Shown here: one piece after another, positions 1-5,945 of the stretch
Position numbering within the stretch: the stretch's first letter is position 1
Layout of the letters: each line of letters opens with the position of its first letter
Translations under genes and position numbers: made by a program
Source of the DNA: CAZXVW01 sp964644025
Lineage (GTDB): Bacteria; Acidobacteriota; Terriglobia; Bryobacterales; Bryobacteraceae
Length of the DNA: 16,926 bases
Assembly: GCA_964644025.1 (NCBI GenBank)
Contig: CAZXVW010000091.1
Coordinates: forward strand, 1 to 16,926
Direction of reading: 5' to 3'
The notes under the pieces: generated by a model
Database searches by the model: none
What the model saw: the letters and a program-made list of their open reading frames with translations, nothing else
Told to the model about the DNA's origin: nothing

Positions 1-711
1 CGGGTGCTGGGGCAGGAAGTTCTCCGGCAGCGGGGGACGGTTCTCGTAATACATCTGGCGGAACGGCACCGGCGGCATCCGGGGGTCATGCGGCGCCGTG
101 AAGGCGACATAAGCATAGAACGGCTTGTCGCCCTTGTAGTTCTTCAAGAAATCGACCGCGGCGTCGGCGAACAGTTCGCTGGAGAACTTCTCGCCGATGC
201 GCTGATTGCCGAGCTTGCCGTCCGGCAAGAGGTCTTCGACGGGGACCTTGAGGTGGTTTGCCATCCCGCCGAAAAGGATGCTCTTGCCGTGTTGGAAACC
301 TCGAAGCCAGGAGGGCCGCTTGTTATGCCACTTGCCGGTGGCGAAGGTGGTGTAGCCGGATTCGCGGAGCACTTCCGGCATGATCTTGACACCTTCCAGG
401 TCCATTCGGATGCGGAAGTATGCCTTGCCGCTATTGAGCATGGCCCGGCTCGGGACGCAGACAGCACCGCTGTTGCCGCCCATGTTGTAATTCGACCGGA
501 AGCTGAAGCCTTCGGCGACCAGGCGGTCGATGTTCGGAGTCTGGATGTGGGAATTGCCCCAGGCGCCGATGGTGTCGGCCCGCTGGTCATCGGCGAACAG
601 GAACAGGATATTCGGACGTCTTGGCTCCGCGGGCGCGCAGGAGAATATGGCGGCGCCGATCAACGCTGCCAGCGCGCCGGCGGCGCCAGCGGTAAAGGTC
701 AGTTTGCTCAT
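1..711 (-). CDS. Sulfatase (alkaline-phosphatase fold), secreted, N-terminal 237 residues only
   Basis: The reading frame is open from an ATG at 711 to the left edge, so the C-terminal half is missing. The protein starts with a signal peptide (hydrophobic stretch about residues 8-24); Cys25 after Ile-Phe-Ser could be a poor lipobox. Sulfatase features follow in order: PNILFLFADDQ at 33-43 with the metal ligands Asp41 and Asp42, TPNIDRL at 58-64, the signature Cys85-Val-Pro-Ser-Arg89, TGKWH, and TAPHDPR. In this family the signature Cys is oxidised to formylglycine, the nucleophile that hydrolyses sulfate esters, so a formylglycine-generating enzyme should exist elsewhere in the genome. The likely substrate is a sulfated glycan in the periplasm, but the sequence does not fix which. 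The gene diverges from araD across 41 bp, which suggests linked sugar use. No Shine-Dalgarno sequence precedes the ATG. Confidence 0.9.
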   Translation of the reverse strand, partial: MSKLTFTAGAAGALAALIGAAIFSCAPAEPRRPNILFLFADDQRADTIGAWGNSHIQTPNIDRLVAEGFSFRSNYNMGGNSGAVCVPSRAMLNSGKAYFRIRMDLEGVKIMPEVLRESGYTTFATGKWHNKRPSWLRGFQHGKSILFGGMANHLKVPVEDLLPDGKLGNQRIGEKFSSELFADAAVDFLKNYKGDKPFYAYVAFTAPHDPRMPPVPFRQMYYENRPPLPENFLPQHP

Positions 712-752
712 ACGGGAAAGTATATAACGTTGTACAATCTGGGGCAGTCGCC
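712..752. promoter_or_regulatory. Divergent sulfatase/araD promoter spacer, possibly leaderless for the sulfatase
   Basis: The 41-bp spacer is AT-rich against a GC-rich background. On the minus strand a -10-like TATACT (724 to 719) ends 7 nt before the sulfatase ATG, so transcription would begin at or next to the start codon. On the plus strand TACAAT (733-738) would start a transcript with a leader of only about 8-10 nt before araD. It contains the palindromes AACGTT (726-731) and TTGTACAA (730-737). No convincing -35 box is visible for either direction, which would fit an activator or an alternative sigma factor. This is a motif-level reading only. Confidence 0.45.
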
Positions 753-1454
753 ATGAAGCTGGAACAGTTGCGAAAACAGGTTCTGGAAGCGAACGTGGAA
801 CTAGTGCGCCGGAAGCTGGTGCTGTACACCTTCGGCAATGCGAGCGGCATCGCGCGGGAGCAAGGACTGGTGGCCATCAAGCCGAGCGGGGTTCCGTTCG
901 ACGAGCTTCGGGCGGAGGACATCGTGCTCACTGATTTACAGGGGAACGTGGTGGAAGGGGACTTGCGGCCGTCGTCGGACCTGCCGACACACCTGGAGAT
1001 TTACCGCGCCTTCCCCGGCGTGGGAGGAGTGGCGCACACCCACTCGACCTACGCCACCTCCTGGGCGCAGGCGGGGCGCGAGATTCCGTGTCTGGGAACG
1101 ACGCAGGCGGACTACTTTTACGGTGCCGTTCCCGTAACCGAGGCGATGAGCGAGGAAGAGATCCGCACCAATTATGAAGGCAACACGGGGCACACCATCG
1201 TACAGCGGTTCGCCGGGCTGGACGCGGACGCCGTGCCTGGGGTTCTGGTCCGAGGCCACGGGCCGTTTACGTGGGGCGAGGATGTTCAGGCAGCCGTGTT
1301 TCATGCGGTGATCCTGGAGGAGCTGGCGCGGATGGCTTACCTGACGGTGACACTGAACCCGGCTGCGGCGCCCCTGCCCCAGGCTCAACTGGACAAGCAT
1401 TTCCTGCGCAAGCACGGGCCGGGGGCCTACTACGGGCAAAAGCAGGAGCGCTAA
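753..1454 (+). CDS. araD: L-ribulose-5-phosphate 4-epimerase
   Basis: This 233-aa class II aldolase/epimerase interconverts L-ribulose 5-phosphate and D-xylulose 5-phosphate, the last step that feeds L-arabinose into the pentose phosphate pathway. It is full length: the first 130 or so residues keep E. coli AraD numbering. Visible residues are GNASG (28-32), the phosphate-site KPSGV (43-47), SSD (74-76), the zinc ligands His95 and His97 in HTHS, the catalytic-type Asp120 in TQADYF, the third zinc ligand His169 in RGHGPF, and the AYYGQ ending typical of the family. The ATG at 753 is the natural start, as it aligns with the family N-terminus; only a weak GGGG precedes it. No araA or araB lies in the window. 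The divergent sulfatase and the convergent sugar symporter support a glycan-use role. Related family members (UlaF, SgbE) act on the same substrate in ascorbate or gulonate use and cannot be excluded. Confidence 0.93.
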   Translation: MKLEQLRKQVLEANVELVRRKLVLYTFGNASGIAREQGLVAIKPSGVPFDELRAEDIVLTDLQGNVVEGDLRPSSDLPTHLEIYRAFPGVGGVAHTHSTYATSWAQAGREIPCLGTTQADYFYGAVPVTEAMSEEEIRTNYEGNTGHTIVQRFAGLDADAVPGVLVRGHGPFTWGEDVQAAVFHAVILEELARMAYLTVTLNPAAAPLPQAQLDKHFLRKHGPGAYYGQKQER

Positions 1455-1455
1455 G

Positions 1456-1476
1456 CCGAACTCTCCGGGAGAGCGG
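1456..1476 (+). terminator. Hairpin just after araD, without a T tract
   Basis: Two bases after the araD stop lies CTCTCCGGGAGAG (1461-1473), flanked by CCG (1456-1458) and CGG (1474-1476) that can extend the stem past an AA bulge. No run of T follows, so it may be a Rho-assisted or mRNA-stabilising hairpin rather than a classic intrinsic terminator. Confidence 0.35.
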
Positions 1477-1499
1477 GCGCCACCAGCGAGCTAGGGGGA

Positions 1500-1516
1500 G
1501 CTGAGTCATGCTCAGC
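1500..1516. other. Inverted repeat in the araD/symporter spacer
   Basis: GCTGAG (1500-1505) and CTCAGC (1511-1516) form a perfect 6-bp stem around TCATG. It sits in the 148-bp spacer between two convergent genes, so it could help end transcription from either side. No T run is present. Confidence 0.35.
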
Positions 1517-1583
1517 GCCGGAGTCATACCCCGGCCAAGATAACGAGGGCAGGTTCGTGGCGCGGACTCTCAAGTCTGGCGGG

Positions 1584-1599
1584 CCGGCTCTCCAGCCGG
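1584..1599 (-). terminator. Perfect hairpin directly after the symporter stop
   Basis: CCGGCT (1584-1589) and AGCCGG (1594-1599) pair perfectly around CTCC. Reading leftward, the hairpin begins 3 nt after the symporter stop codon. It has no clear T tract, so it is a candidate 3' end structure rather than a proven terminator. Confidence 0.45.
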
Positions 1600-1602
1600 A
1601 TC

Positions 1603-3234
1603 CTACCAGAAGTAAGCGTAGAACGCCACCACGACGCCGAGGATGATGGCCGTATGCATCACGTCCCAGCGGTTCCAGCTCGCCCGGGTGGCCGCCTTCT
1701 GCTCCGGGGTCGAGGAAGCGAAGGTCAACCCCCGGATCTTCTCCTCCTCCGGCGGTTTGGTGAACCAGCTCACCACGAGGATCAGCACGATGGTGAACAG
1801 GAACAGGAATATGCAGTAGTGCAGCCAGTTGACCGCGACGAACCGGTACAGCAATCCGCTCGGCGCAAGGTAGCCCTTGAACACCATCAGGACCAGCCGG
1901 ATCATTCCCAGGGTGAAGCCGACCACCAGGCCGGCCATGCCGCCGGCGGGAGTGGTCCGCCGGGAGGTGACGCCCAGCAGAAAAACCGCCGCGATTCCCG
2001 GGGCGATGAGGGATTGCACGTTCTGCAAGTACTCATACAGGACGCTCGCAATGAACTTCATCACCGGGATCCACACTACTCCGAGCAACACCACCACGGC
2101 GGTGGCGATGCGGCCCACCGTGACCAGGTGCCTCTCGGTGGACTCCGGCCGGTACTTCTTGTAGAAATCCACGGTGAACAGCGTGGCCGAGGAGTTGAAA
2201 AGAGAGGCCAGGGAGCTCATCAGCGCCGCCACCAGGCCGCCGACCACCACGCCCTTGACGCCGGCGGGCAACAAGACCCGGACGAGCGTCGGGAAGGCCT
2301 GGTCAGCGCTCTGGAGTTGAATAAGGCCTTTCTGGTGCATGGCGAAGGCGATCATGCCCGGGATCAGGAAGATGAAGACGGGAAGCAGCTTGAGGTAGGC
2401 CGCGAAGATGGCGCCGCGGCGGGCCTGGGTTTCATTCTTCGCCGAGAGCGTGCGTTGCACGATGTATTGGTCCGTGCACCAGTACCAGAAGCCGATGATG
2501 GCGGAGCCGAGCAGCACTCCGGTCCAGGGAAACTGCGGATCACTGGCCGGGCGGATGAGATGAATGTTGTCGCCGCACAGGCGCATGACCTCGCCCCAGC
2601 CGCCGACGGCGCCCAGCCCGGCGAACAGGATGACCACCGAGCCGATGATCAACACCGGCGCCTGCAGCACCGAGGTGTACAGCACCGCTTTCATGCCGCC
2701 CAACACGGTGAACAGACCGGTGAGCAGCACCAGCGAGAGTGCGCCGATCCAGAAGAAATCGATGCCCCTCCACTGGTCGATTCCGAGGACCGTCTTGAAG
2801 ACAACACCGCCGGCGTAGACGGTGACGGCGACTTTCGTCAGGACGTAGCTGACCAGCGAAATCACCGAAAGAAAGGTTCTGGCGCCGGGCGTGTACCGCT
2901 TCTCGAGAAACTCCGGCATCGTGAATACGCGGCTTCGGGCGTAAAACGGGACGAACACCCAGCCGAGGGTGAGAATCAGCCAGGCGTGCATTTCCCAGTG
3001 CGCCATCGCCATACCGCTTTCGTAGCCGGTGCCGGCCAGGCCCACCAGGTGTTCCGAGCCGATGTTGGAAGCGAAGATGGAGGCGCCGACCGCCAGCCAG
3101 CCGGCGTCGCGGCTGGCCAGGAAGTAGTCCTGCGTATCCTCTTCTTTTTGCTTGAGCACCCAGACGATGATGCCGATCAACGCCGCAAAGAACCCGCCCA
3201 GAACAAGCCAATCCAGTCCGCCGAATGCCACCAT
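1603..3234 (-). CDS. SGLT-like sodium/sugar symporter (SSS family)
   Basis: This 543-aa inner-membrane protein has about 14 predicted helices and the LeuT-like SSS fold. By recall it resembles Vibrio vSGLT and, in several motifs, human SGLT1 even more. Residues matching the SGLT1 sugar site are Asn57 and His62 in SNIGSEHLVGLAG (SGLT1 Asn78, His83), Glu81 (Glu102), Tyr251-Trp252 in WYWCTDQ (Tyr290, Trp291), Lys282 in YLKL (Lys321) and Gln404 in YEYLQ (Gln457). The Na2-site helix reads SSLASLFNSSATLFT. The C-terminus ends in an aromatic AFYAYFW, much like vSGLT. The role is sodium-driven uptake of a sugar, probably a hexose or a similar glycoside; exact substrate is not fixed. AAAGGA lies 13 nt before the ATG, a rather long spacing. 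The gene is convergent with araD and divergent from secG. Confidence 0.92.
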   Translation of the reverse strand: MVAFGGLDWLVLGGFFAALIGIIVWVLKQKEEDTQDYFLASRDAGWLAVGASIFASNIGSEHLVGLAGTGYESGMAMAHWEMHAWLILTLGWVFVPFYARSRVFTMPEFLEKRYTPGARTFLSVISLVSYVLTKVAVTVYAGGVVFKTVLGIDQWRGIDFFWIGALSLVLLTGLFTVLGGMKAVLYTSVLQAPVLIIGSVVILFAGLGAVGGWGEVMRLCGDNIHLIRPASDPQFPWTGVLLGSAIIGFWYWCTDQYIVQRTLSAKNETQARRGAIFAAYLKLLPVFIFLIPGMIAFAMHQKGLIQLQSADQAFPTLVRVLLPAGVKGVVVGGLVAALMSSLASLFNSSATLFTVDFYKKYRPESTERHLVTVGRIATAVVVLLGVVWIPVMKFIASVLYEYLQNVQSLIAPGIAAVFLLGVTSRRTTPAGGMAGLVVGFTLGMIRLVLMVFKGYLAPSGLLYRFVAVNWLHYCIFLFLFTIVLILVVSWFTKPPEEEKIRGLTFASSTPEQKAATRASWNRWDVMHTAIILGVVVAFYAYFW

Positions 3235-3257
3235 GAGGTTCCCGTGATCCTTTCTTC

Positions 3258-3304
3258 GATCGGTTGTCCGATCCTGATGCCATTCCCGCGCCGCCCTGGC
3301 GGCG
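3258..3304 (-). promoter_or_regulatory. Two perfect hairpins in the symporter leader
   Basis: GATCGG and CCGATC (3258-3273, loop TTGT on the plus strand) form a 6-bp stem 24 nt upstream of the symporter ATG and about 5 nt upstream of its AAAGGA. A second stem, CGCCGCC/GGCGGCG (3289-3304), has only CT between its arms. Both would be in the 5' untranslated RNA of the symporter if transcription begins upstream of 3304. They could affect translation or RNA stability; that is inference. Confidence 0.4.
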
Positions 3305-3352
3305 GGCGGCCGCTATTGTCATTTCGCGCCACCTGTCTCGCCGGCACTGCGA

Positions 3353-3370
3353 CCGGCGGCCAACCGCCGG
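3353..3370. other. Perfect 7-bp inverted repeat
   Basis: CCGGCGG (3353-3359) and CCGCCGG (3364-3370) are exact reverse complements around CCAA. The repeat lies inside the divergent spacer, 119 bp before the symporter start, and could be an RNA hairpin or a protein site. GC-rich DNA produces such repeats by chance quite often. Confidence 0.35.
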
Positions 3371-3558
3371 GCGGTATGAGAGGGACAGCACCCACTGCCC
3401 GGAACCGACGCCGGTGTAAACACTACCACCGCCGTGCAACTTGACGATTCTATCTGTCCTGGCGGCGGATGTCGAGCCAGTCTGCCGAAACCCGGCCGCG
3501 GGGCCCCCAGGCAGTGATCACAACGCCACAGCCATTTCGGAATCGCCGAGGGACCGGA

Positions 3559-3587
3559 TTGACCGGCCGGGGCGCGTTCCCTATACT
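3559..3587 (+). promoter_or_regulatory. sigma70-type promoter of secG-tRNA-Leu
   Basis: TTGACC (3559-3564) and TATACT (3582-3587) are separated by exactly 17 bp. Each box is one base off the consensus. Transcription would start near 3594, giving secG a leader of about 50 nt and probably carrying through to the tRNA 17 bp after secG. This is the clearest promoter in the window. Confidence 0.75.
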
Positions 3588-3606
3588 GAAAGTGAGAAGA
3601 CGCCTG

Positions 3607-3628
3607 GGGTCGGCATGTCTGCCGATCC
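3607..3628 (+). promoter_or_regulatory. Hairpin in the secG mRNA leader
   Basis: TCGGCA (3610-3615) and TGCCGA (3620-3625) pair perfectly around TGTC. The stem extends to 9 pairs with one G-U pair (3607-3609 with 3626-3628). It begins about 13 nt after the predicted start of transcription and ends 14 nt before the secG ATG, leaving only the GTAGG region free for the ribosome. It may tune secG translation or protect the 5' end. Confidence 0.45.
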
Positions 3629-3642
3629 GATCGTAGGTTCGA

Positions 3643-4131
3643 ATGGTAATTCTGCTGACCGTCATTCACGTCATAGTCTGCTTCTTCCTGATGATCGTGG
3701 TCTTGCTGCAGAGCGGCAAGGCGGCTGACCTGGCGGGAGCATTCGGTGGCATGGGTTCCCAGACGGCATTCGGACCTCGGGGTTCAGCGACGGTGTTATC
3801 GAAAGCGACCACCGTCGCCGCAGCGTTGTTCATGATCACCTCGATGACGCTGGCAATCCTGGCGACGCGGAACTCGGGGGGGACCACGTCGGTGCTGGAA
3901 ACCGAAAGCCCGCAGACGCAGACCGCCCCGGCCACGCCGGCGCAGACCGCCCCGACGCCGGCCGGCACTGAGCAAGGGACGGAGCAGCCGGCGGAAGGAC
4001 AGCCATCGGTGACCTTCACGGAGCCGACAACGGGCAAGTCGACGACTGTGCCGCTGAAGATACCGCCGAAGCCGGGTGAGGGTCAGGCGCCTTCCGGGCA
4101 GACGCCGGCGAAACCGGCGCCGAAGAATTAG
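3643..4131 (+). CDS. secG: Preprotein translocase subunit SecG with an extended C-terminal tail
   Basis: SecG is the small SecYEG subunit that assists SecA-driven export. The first 75 residues hold two membrane helices (about 2-23 and 54-74) joined by the family loop: VLLQSGKAADLAGAFGG followed by SQTAFGPRGSATVLSKAT. The total is 162 aa, against roughly 70-115 in most SecG proteins. Residues 76-162 are a low-complexity tail rich in Pro, Thr, Ala, Gln and Glu, ending in Lys/Pro-rich repeats. Tailed SecGs occur in several phyla, so the tail is not a fusion to a recognisable domain. The ATG is preceded in frame by a TAG three codons upstream, which fixes the start; only a weak TAGG ribosome site is seen. 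tRNA-Leu follows 17 bp downstream. Confidence 0.93.
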   Translation: MVILLTVIHVIVCFFLMIVVLLQSGKAADLAGAFGGMGSQTAFGPRGSATVLSKATTVAAALFMITSMTLAILATRNSGGTTSVLETESPQTQTAPATPAQTAPTPAGTEQGTEQPAEGQPSVTFTEPTTGKSTTVPLKIPPKPGEGQAPSGQTPAKPAPKN

Positions 4132-4148
4132 TCTTGATTGATGCCAGT

Positions 4149-4235
4149 GCGGATGTGGCGGAATTGGCAGACGCGCAACGTTGAGGTCGTTGTGGGGTAA
4201 TCCCCGTGGAGGTTCAAGTCCTCTCATCCGCACCA
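4149..4235 (+). tRNA. tRNA-Leu (anticodon GAG), CCA encoded
   Basis: The 87-nt sequence folds as a class II tRNA. The acceptor stem pairs GCGGATG (4149-4155) with CATCCGC (4225-4231), followed by discriminator A and encoded CCA (4233-4235). The anticodon arm is CAACG-TTGAGGT-CGTTG, giving anticodon GAG, which reads CUC and CUU leucine codons. A long variable arm (TGGGG...CCCC) and a T arm with GGTTCAAGT are present. It lies 17 bp after secG and has no evident promoter of its own, so it is probably processed from the secG transcript. E. coli has the same neighbour pair, secG-leuU, with the same anticodon. Confidence 0.97.
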
Positions 4236-4259
4236 CCTGTTTCCACCTCCCGCTCAGAA

Positions 4260-4283
4260 CCCGGTGTTACCGGTGTATCCGGG
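4260..4283 (+). terminator. Possible 3' hairpin after tRNA-Leu
   Basis: CCGGT (4261-4265) and ACCGG (4269-4273) form a small stem around GTT. A competing outer stem, CCCGG (4260-4264) with CCGGG (4279-4283), overlaps it. The spacer separates the tRNA from the convergent NusG paralog. No T tract follows, so termination here is uncertain. Confidence 0.3.
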
Positions 4284-4291
4284 CCGGCAGC

Positions 4292-4846
4292 TTACCAAGC
4301 GGGGCCGAGCATCTCACGGTCGATTTCAACCGCCATGGAGCGGCGGAGAAGTTCGACGCTGACGATGACCCGCCAGGCGTCCTTTTCGCGTATCAGTATT
4401 CCCTGTATGCCGGCCAGGGGGCCTTGTTCGATACGCACCCTCCGGCCGATCTCCAGATACGGCCAGGGTCCGACCGGGCGGCCGGAGGAAAGCACAGTCC
4501 GGATGGCTTCGATCTCGGCCTCCGGAATTGGCGCCGGAGCGTTGCCGAAGCTCACGATGGAGGTGACGTTTGGGAGGTTCAGTGCTTCCAGGCGGCGCCG
4601 CTGGTCAAAGCGGCAGAAAACATAGCCAGGGAAAAGGCACAATTGCACCGTCCTGGTGCGGTCCGACCAGCGCCGCCGGGCGCTGTAAAGCGGGAGGAAC
4701 GTTTCCAAGCCCAGCCGCGTGAGGTTCAGTGCGGCGGCCTTTTCATGCCTGGGCTTGACCGTGAGGGCGAACCACGCCTGTTCGCCCGCCGGAGTGGGGG
4801 ATGGAAGAGAGTGACCTCGCGCCGGTGCACCTCCAGTTCGTCTCAT
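4292..4846 (-). CDS. NusG paralog, RfaH/UpxY-type transcription antiterminator
   Basis: The 184-aa protein has a NusG N-terminal (NGN) domain at about residues 22-120, with the family patterns AWFALTVKPRHEKAAALNL and LFPGYVFCRFD. A C-terminal KOW domain follows at about 130-184, with GRRVRIEQGPLAGIQG. Its highly divergent sequence and its lack of secE/rplK neighbours mark it as a specialised paralog rather than housekeeping NusG. Such paralogs bind elongating RNA polymerase and usually help it through long polysaccharide or secretion operons. I start it at the ATG at 4846, which has GGGGA upstream; the frame remains open for 94 codons further upstream, but that stretch is Arg/Pro-rich shadow of the FecR-like gene. 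It follows that gene by 61 bp, so the two are probably co-transcribed. Nothing lies downstream on this strand except the opposing tRNA, so its target must be elsewhere. Confidence 0.85.
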   Translation of the reverse strand: MRRTGGAPARGHSLPSPTPAGEQAWFALTVKPRHEKAAALNLTRLGLETFLPLYSARRRWSDRTRTVQLCLFPGYVFCRFDQRRRLEALNLPNVTSIVSFGNAPAPIPEAEIEAIRTVLSSGRPVGPWPYLEIGRRVRIEQGPLAGIQGILIREKDAWRVIVSVELLRRSMAVEIDREMLGPAW

Positions 4847-4907
4847 ATGAGTCGAGTCCCCGGGAGCCTCGAAGCCAGCGCCGCCGCGGAGAGACGCCCG
4901 CCGGGGA

Positions 4908-5864
4908 TCAGTCCGGGGAGCGGCTCTCCTTGGATTTCGTGGCCAGGATGGCTCCGGCCGCTCCGCCCCCGCCGACGGCCGCGATGATAGCAACCTTCGC
5001 GCCGGCGGACATCCCGCCTCCCTTGGGCGCTGGCTGGGGGGCGCCCTTGGCTGGCTGGGTGGGGGCCGGCGCCGCCGGGGCCGCAGGTGGGGCGGCGGGC
5101 GGCAGTTCGGCCGCGATGGCGGACGCAACCGGCGAGCAACCGCCCAGGCCGAACCGGGTCATGGTGGTGACATCGACCACCTGAGCACCCACCGTGGACT
5201 GGGCCGTTGTGTCCGTGGTGCCGATAATCTGGACACGGTTGCCCCATTCCTTCTCGAACCCTGTACCACGGAGTTCAACGATGATCCTGGTGGTCTGGTC
5301 GTAGAGGATGAACTTGCCTTGCTTCTTGAGCAAGCACCCCAGGAAACTCGACGGAGGCGCCGTCCCGGCTTGCTGGGCCTCGAAAGCCAACGCCGAACCG
5401 GGGACGACATTGGCCAGCAGCAGCCCTTTCGCGCTGTACACTTTCACCGAGCCTTTCAGGGCGGCGACCTGAACCACCTTCTCCGCCGGCCGGGCCACGC
5501 GCGCCGCCGAGTCCGGAGTTGCCGGGGCGATTCGGAAAGCGCCGGCCTCGACCTGGTATGTTCCGGGAGAGGAAAGATCACCCATGCCGGACTCCAGAAT
5601 CAGGCGGTCCTGGTGAACCTCGACCCGCGTTTTCGTGCTCAGTTCGATTCGCGGGCCGTTGTTGAGCTGAAGGCGCGAGGGCACGGCGCTGGTTTCGACG
5701 ATAGCCCCCTCGGTGAGCGTTGCGTTCCCGTTTACCGTCACGTCATTCAGCCGGAAATCGCCGTTTGCGATGACAATCCCGAGAGCGGAACCGGCAGGCG
5801 GAGCAGCCGCAAGGTTCGCTGAGGCAAACACCAGGATTGCGGCGAGGACGGTCACTGTTGCCAT
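4908..5864 (-). CDS. FecR-like secreted protein with Pro/Ala linker and Gly-rich C-terminal helix
   Basis: The 318-aa protein has a signal peptide (about residues 1-21, ending LAAA). The first half is a beta-rich FecR-like segment: VNGNATLTEGAIVETS, a stretch ending in IELSTKTRVEV, and GSVKVYSAKGLLLANVVPGSAL. A second, small beta-barrel-like segment (about 190-260) begins FLGCLLKKQGKFILYD and ends in FGLGGC; its two Cys could form a disulfide. A Pro/Ala linker and a Gly-rich hydrophobic helix (AKVAIIAAVGGGGAAGAIL) with a charged tail close the protein, suggesting it is anchored in or spans a membrane. The start has a strong AGGAGA 7 nt upstream. It is probably co-transcribed with the NusG paralog and divergent from the TPR-like gene. 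A scaffold or sensor role in the envelope is plausible; no enzymatic motif is seen. FecR assignment is by pattern only. Confidence 0.7.
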   Translation of the reverse strand: MATVTVLAAILVFASANLAAAPPAGSALGIVIANGDFRLNDVTVNGNATLTEGAIVETSAVPSRLQLNNGPRIELSTKTRVEVHQDRLILESGMGDLSSPGTYQVEAGAFRIAPATPDSAARVARPAEKVVQVAALKGSVKVYSAKGLLLANVVPGSALAFEAQQAGTAPPSSFLGCLLKKQGKFILYDQTTRIIVELRGTGFEKEWGNRVQIIGTTDTTAQSTVGAQVVDVTTMTRFGLGGCSPVASAIAAELPPAAPPAAPAAPAPTQPAKGAPQPAPKGGGMSAGAKVAIIAAVGGGGAAGAILATKSKESRSPD

Positions 5865-5945
5865 GAGTGTTCTCCTAAGGGGGGAGGCGTACTATAAACA
5901 GTATGCGGGCTGGGTTGCCGGGATGCAACAAGAGGTGAGGAGGAG
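5865..5945. promoter_or_regulatory. Divergent spacer of the accessory module
   Basis: The 81-bp spacer carries both ribosome binding sites: AGGAGA for the leftward gene and GAGGAGGAG directly before the rightward ATG. The AT-rich centre ACTATAAACAGTA (5891-5903) contains the short dyad TACT/AGTA and could give a leftward -10 (TATAGT or TACTGT, with TTGCAT at 5928-5923 as a possible -35 for the latter at 19 bp). No strong rightward promoter is visible. The arrangement would allow one regulator to control both gene pairs. Confidence 0.35.

Larger units (their letters stand above)
3235..3642. other. 408-bp divergent spacer between symporter and secG; no gene seen
   Basis: I see no plausible coding region here: the open frames are short shadows without family motifs or ribosome binding sites. 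The spacer does hold several perfect hairpins on the symporter side (3258-3273, 3289-3304, 3353-3370), a small dyad GTGTAAACAC (3414-3423) that could be an operator for the symporter, a palindrome GTGATCAC (3514-3521), and the secG promoter and leader hairpin on the right. The symporter leader may therefore be long and structured. No known riboswitch class is recognisable by eye. Confidence 0.6.

Noticed and set aside
3414..3423. GTGTAAACAC as an operator for a LacI-type regulator
   Set aside because: Only four bases per arm are symmetric, no regulator gene is nearby, and such short dyads arise often by chance.
1654..3444. 596-codon open frame on the plus strand opposite the symporter
   Set aside because: Its translation is rich in His, Gln, Asp and Arg without hydrophobic core or motifs, and the opposite strand encodes a well-supported transporter.
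3441..3728. 95-codon plus-strand frame overlapping the secG start
   Set aside because: It has no ribosome site, spans the secG promoter and leader, and its translation shows no recognisable motif.
4149..4300. tRNA-Leu as an integration site for a mobile element
   Set aside because: No integrase, no second copy of the tRNA 3' end and no flanking direct repeat could be found in the window.
4847..5128. N-terminal extension of the NusG paralog by 94 residues
   Set aside because: The extension is Arg/Pro-rich, overlaps the coding region of the FecR-like gene, and adds nothing to the NGN domain, which starts near residue 22 from the ATG at 4846.
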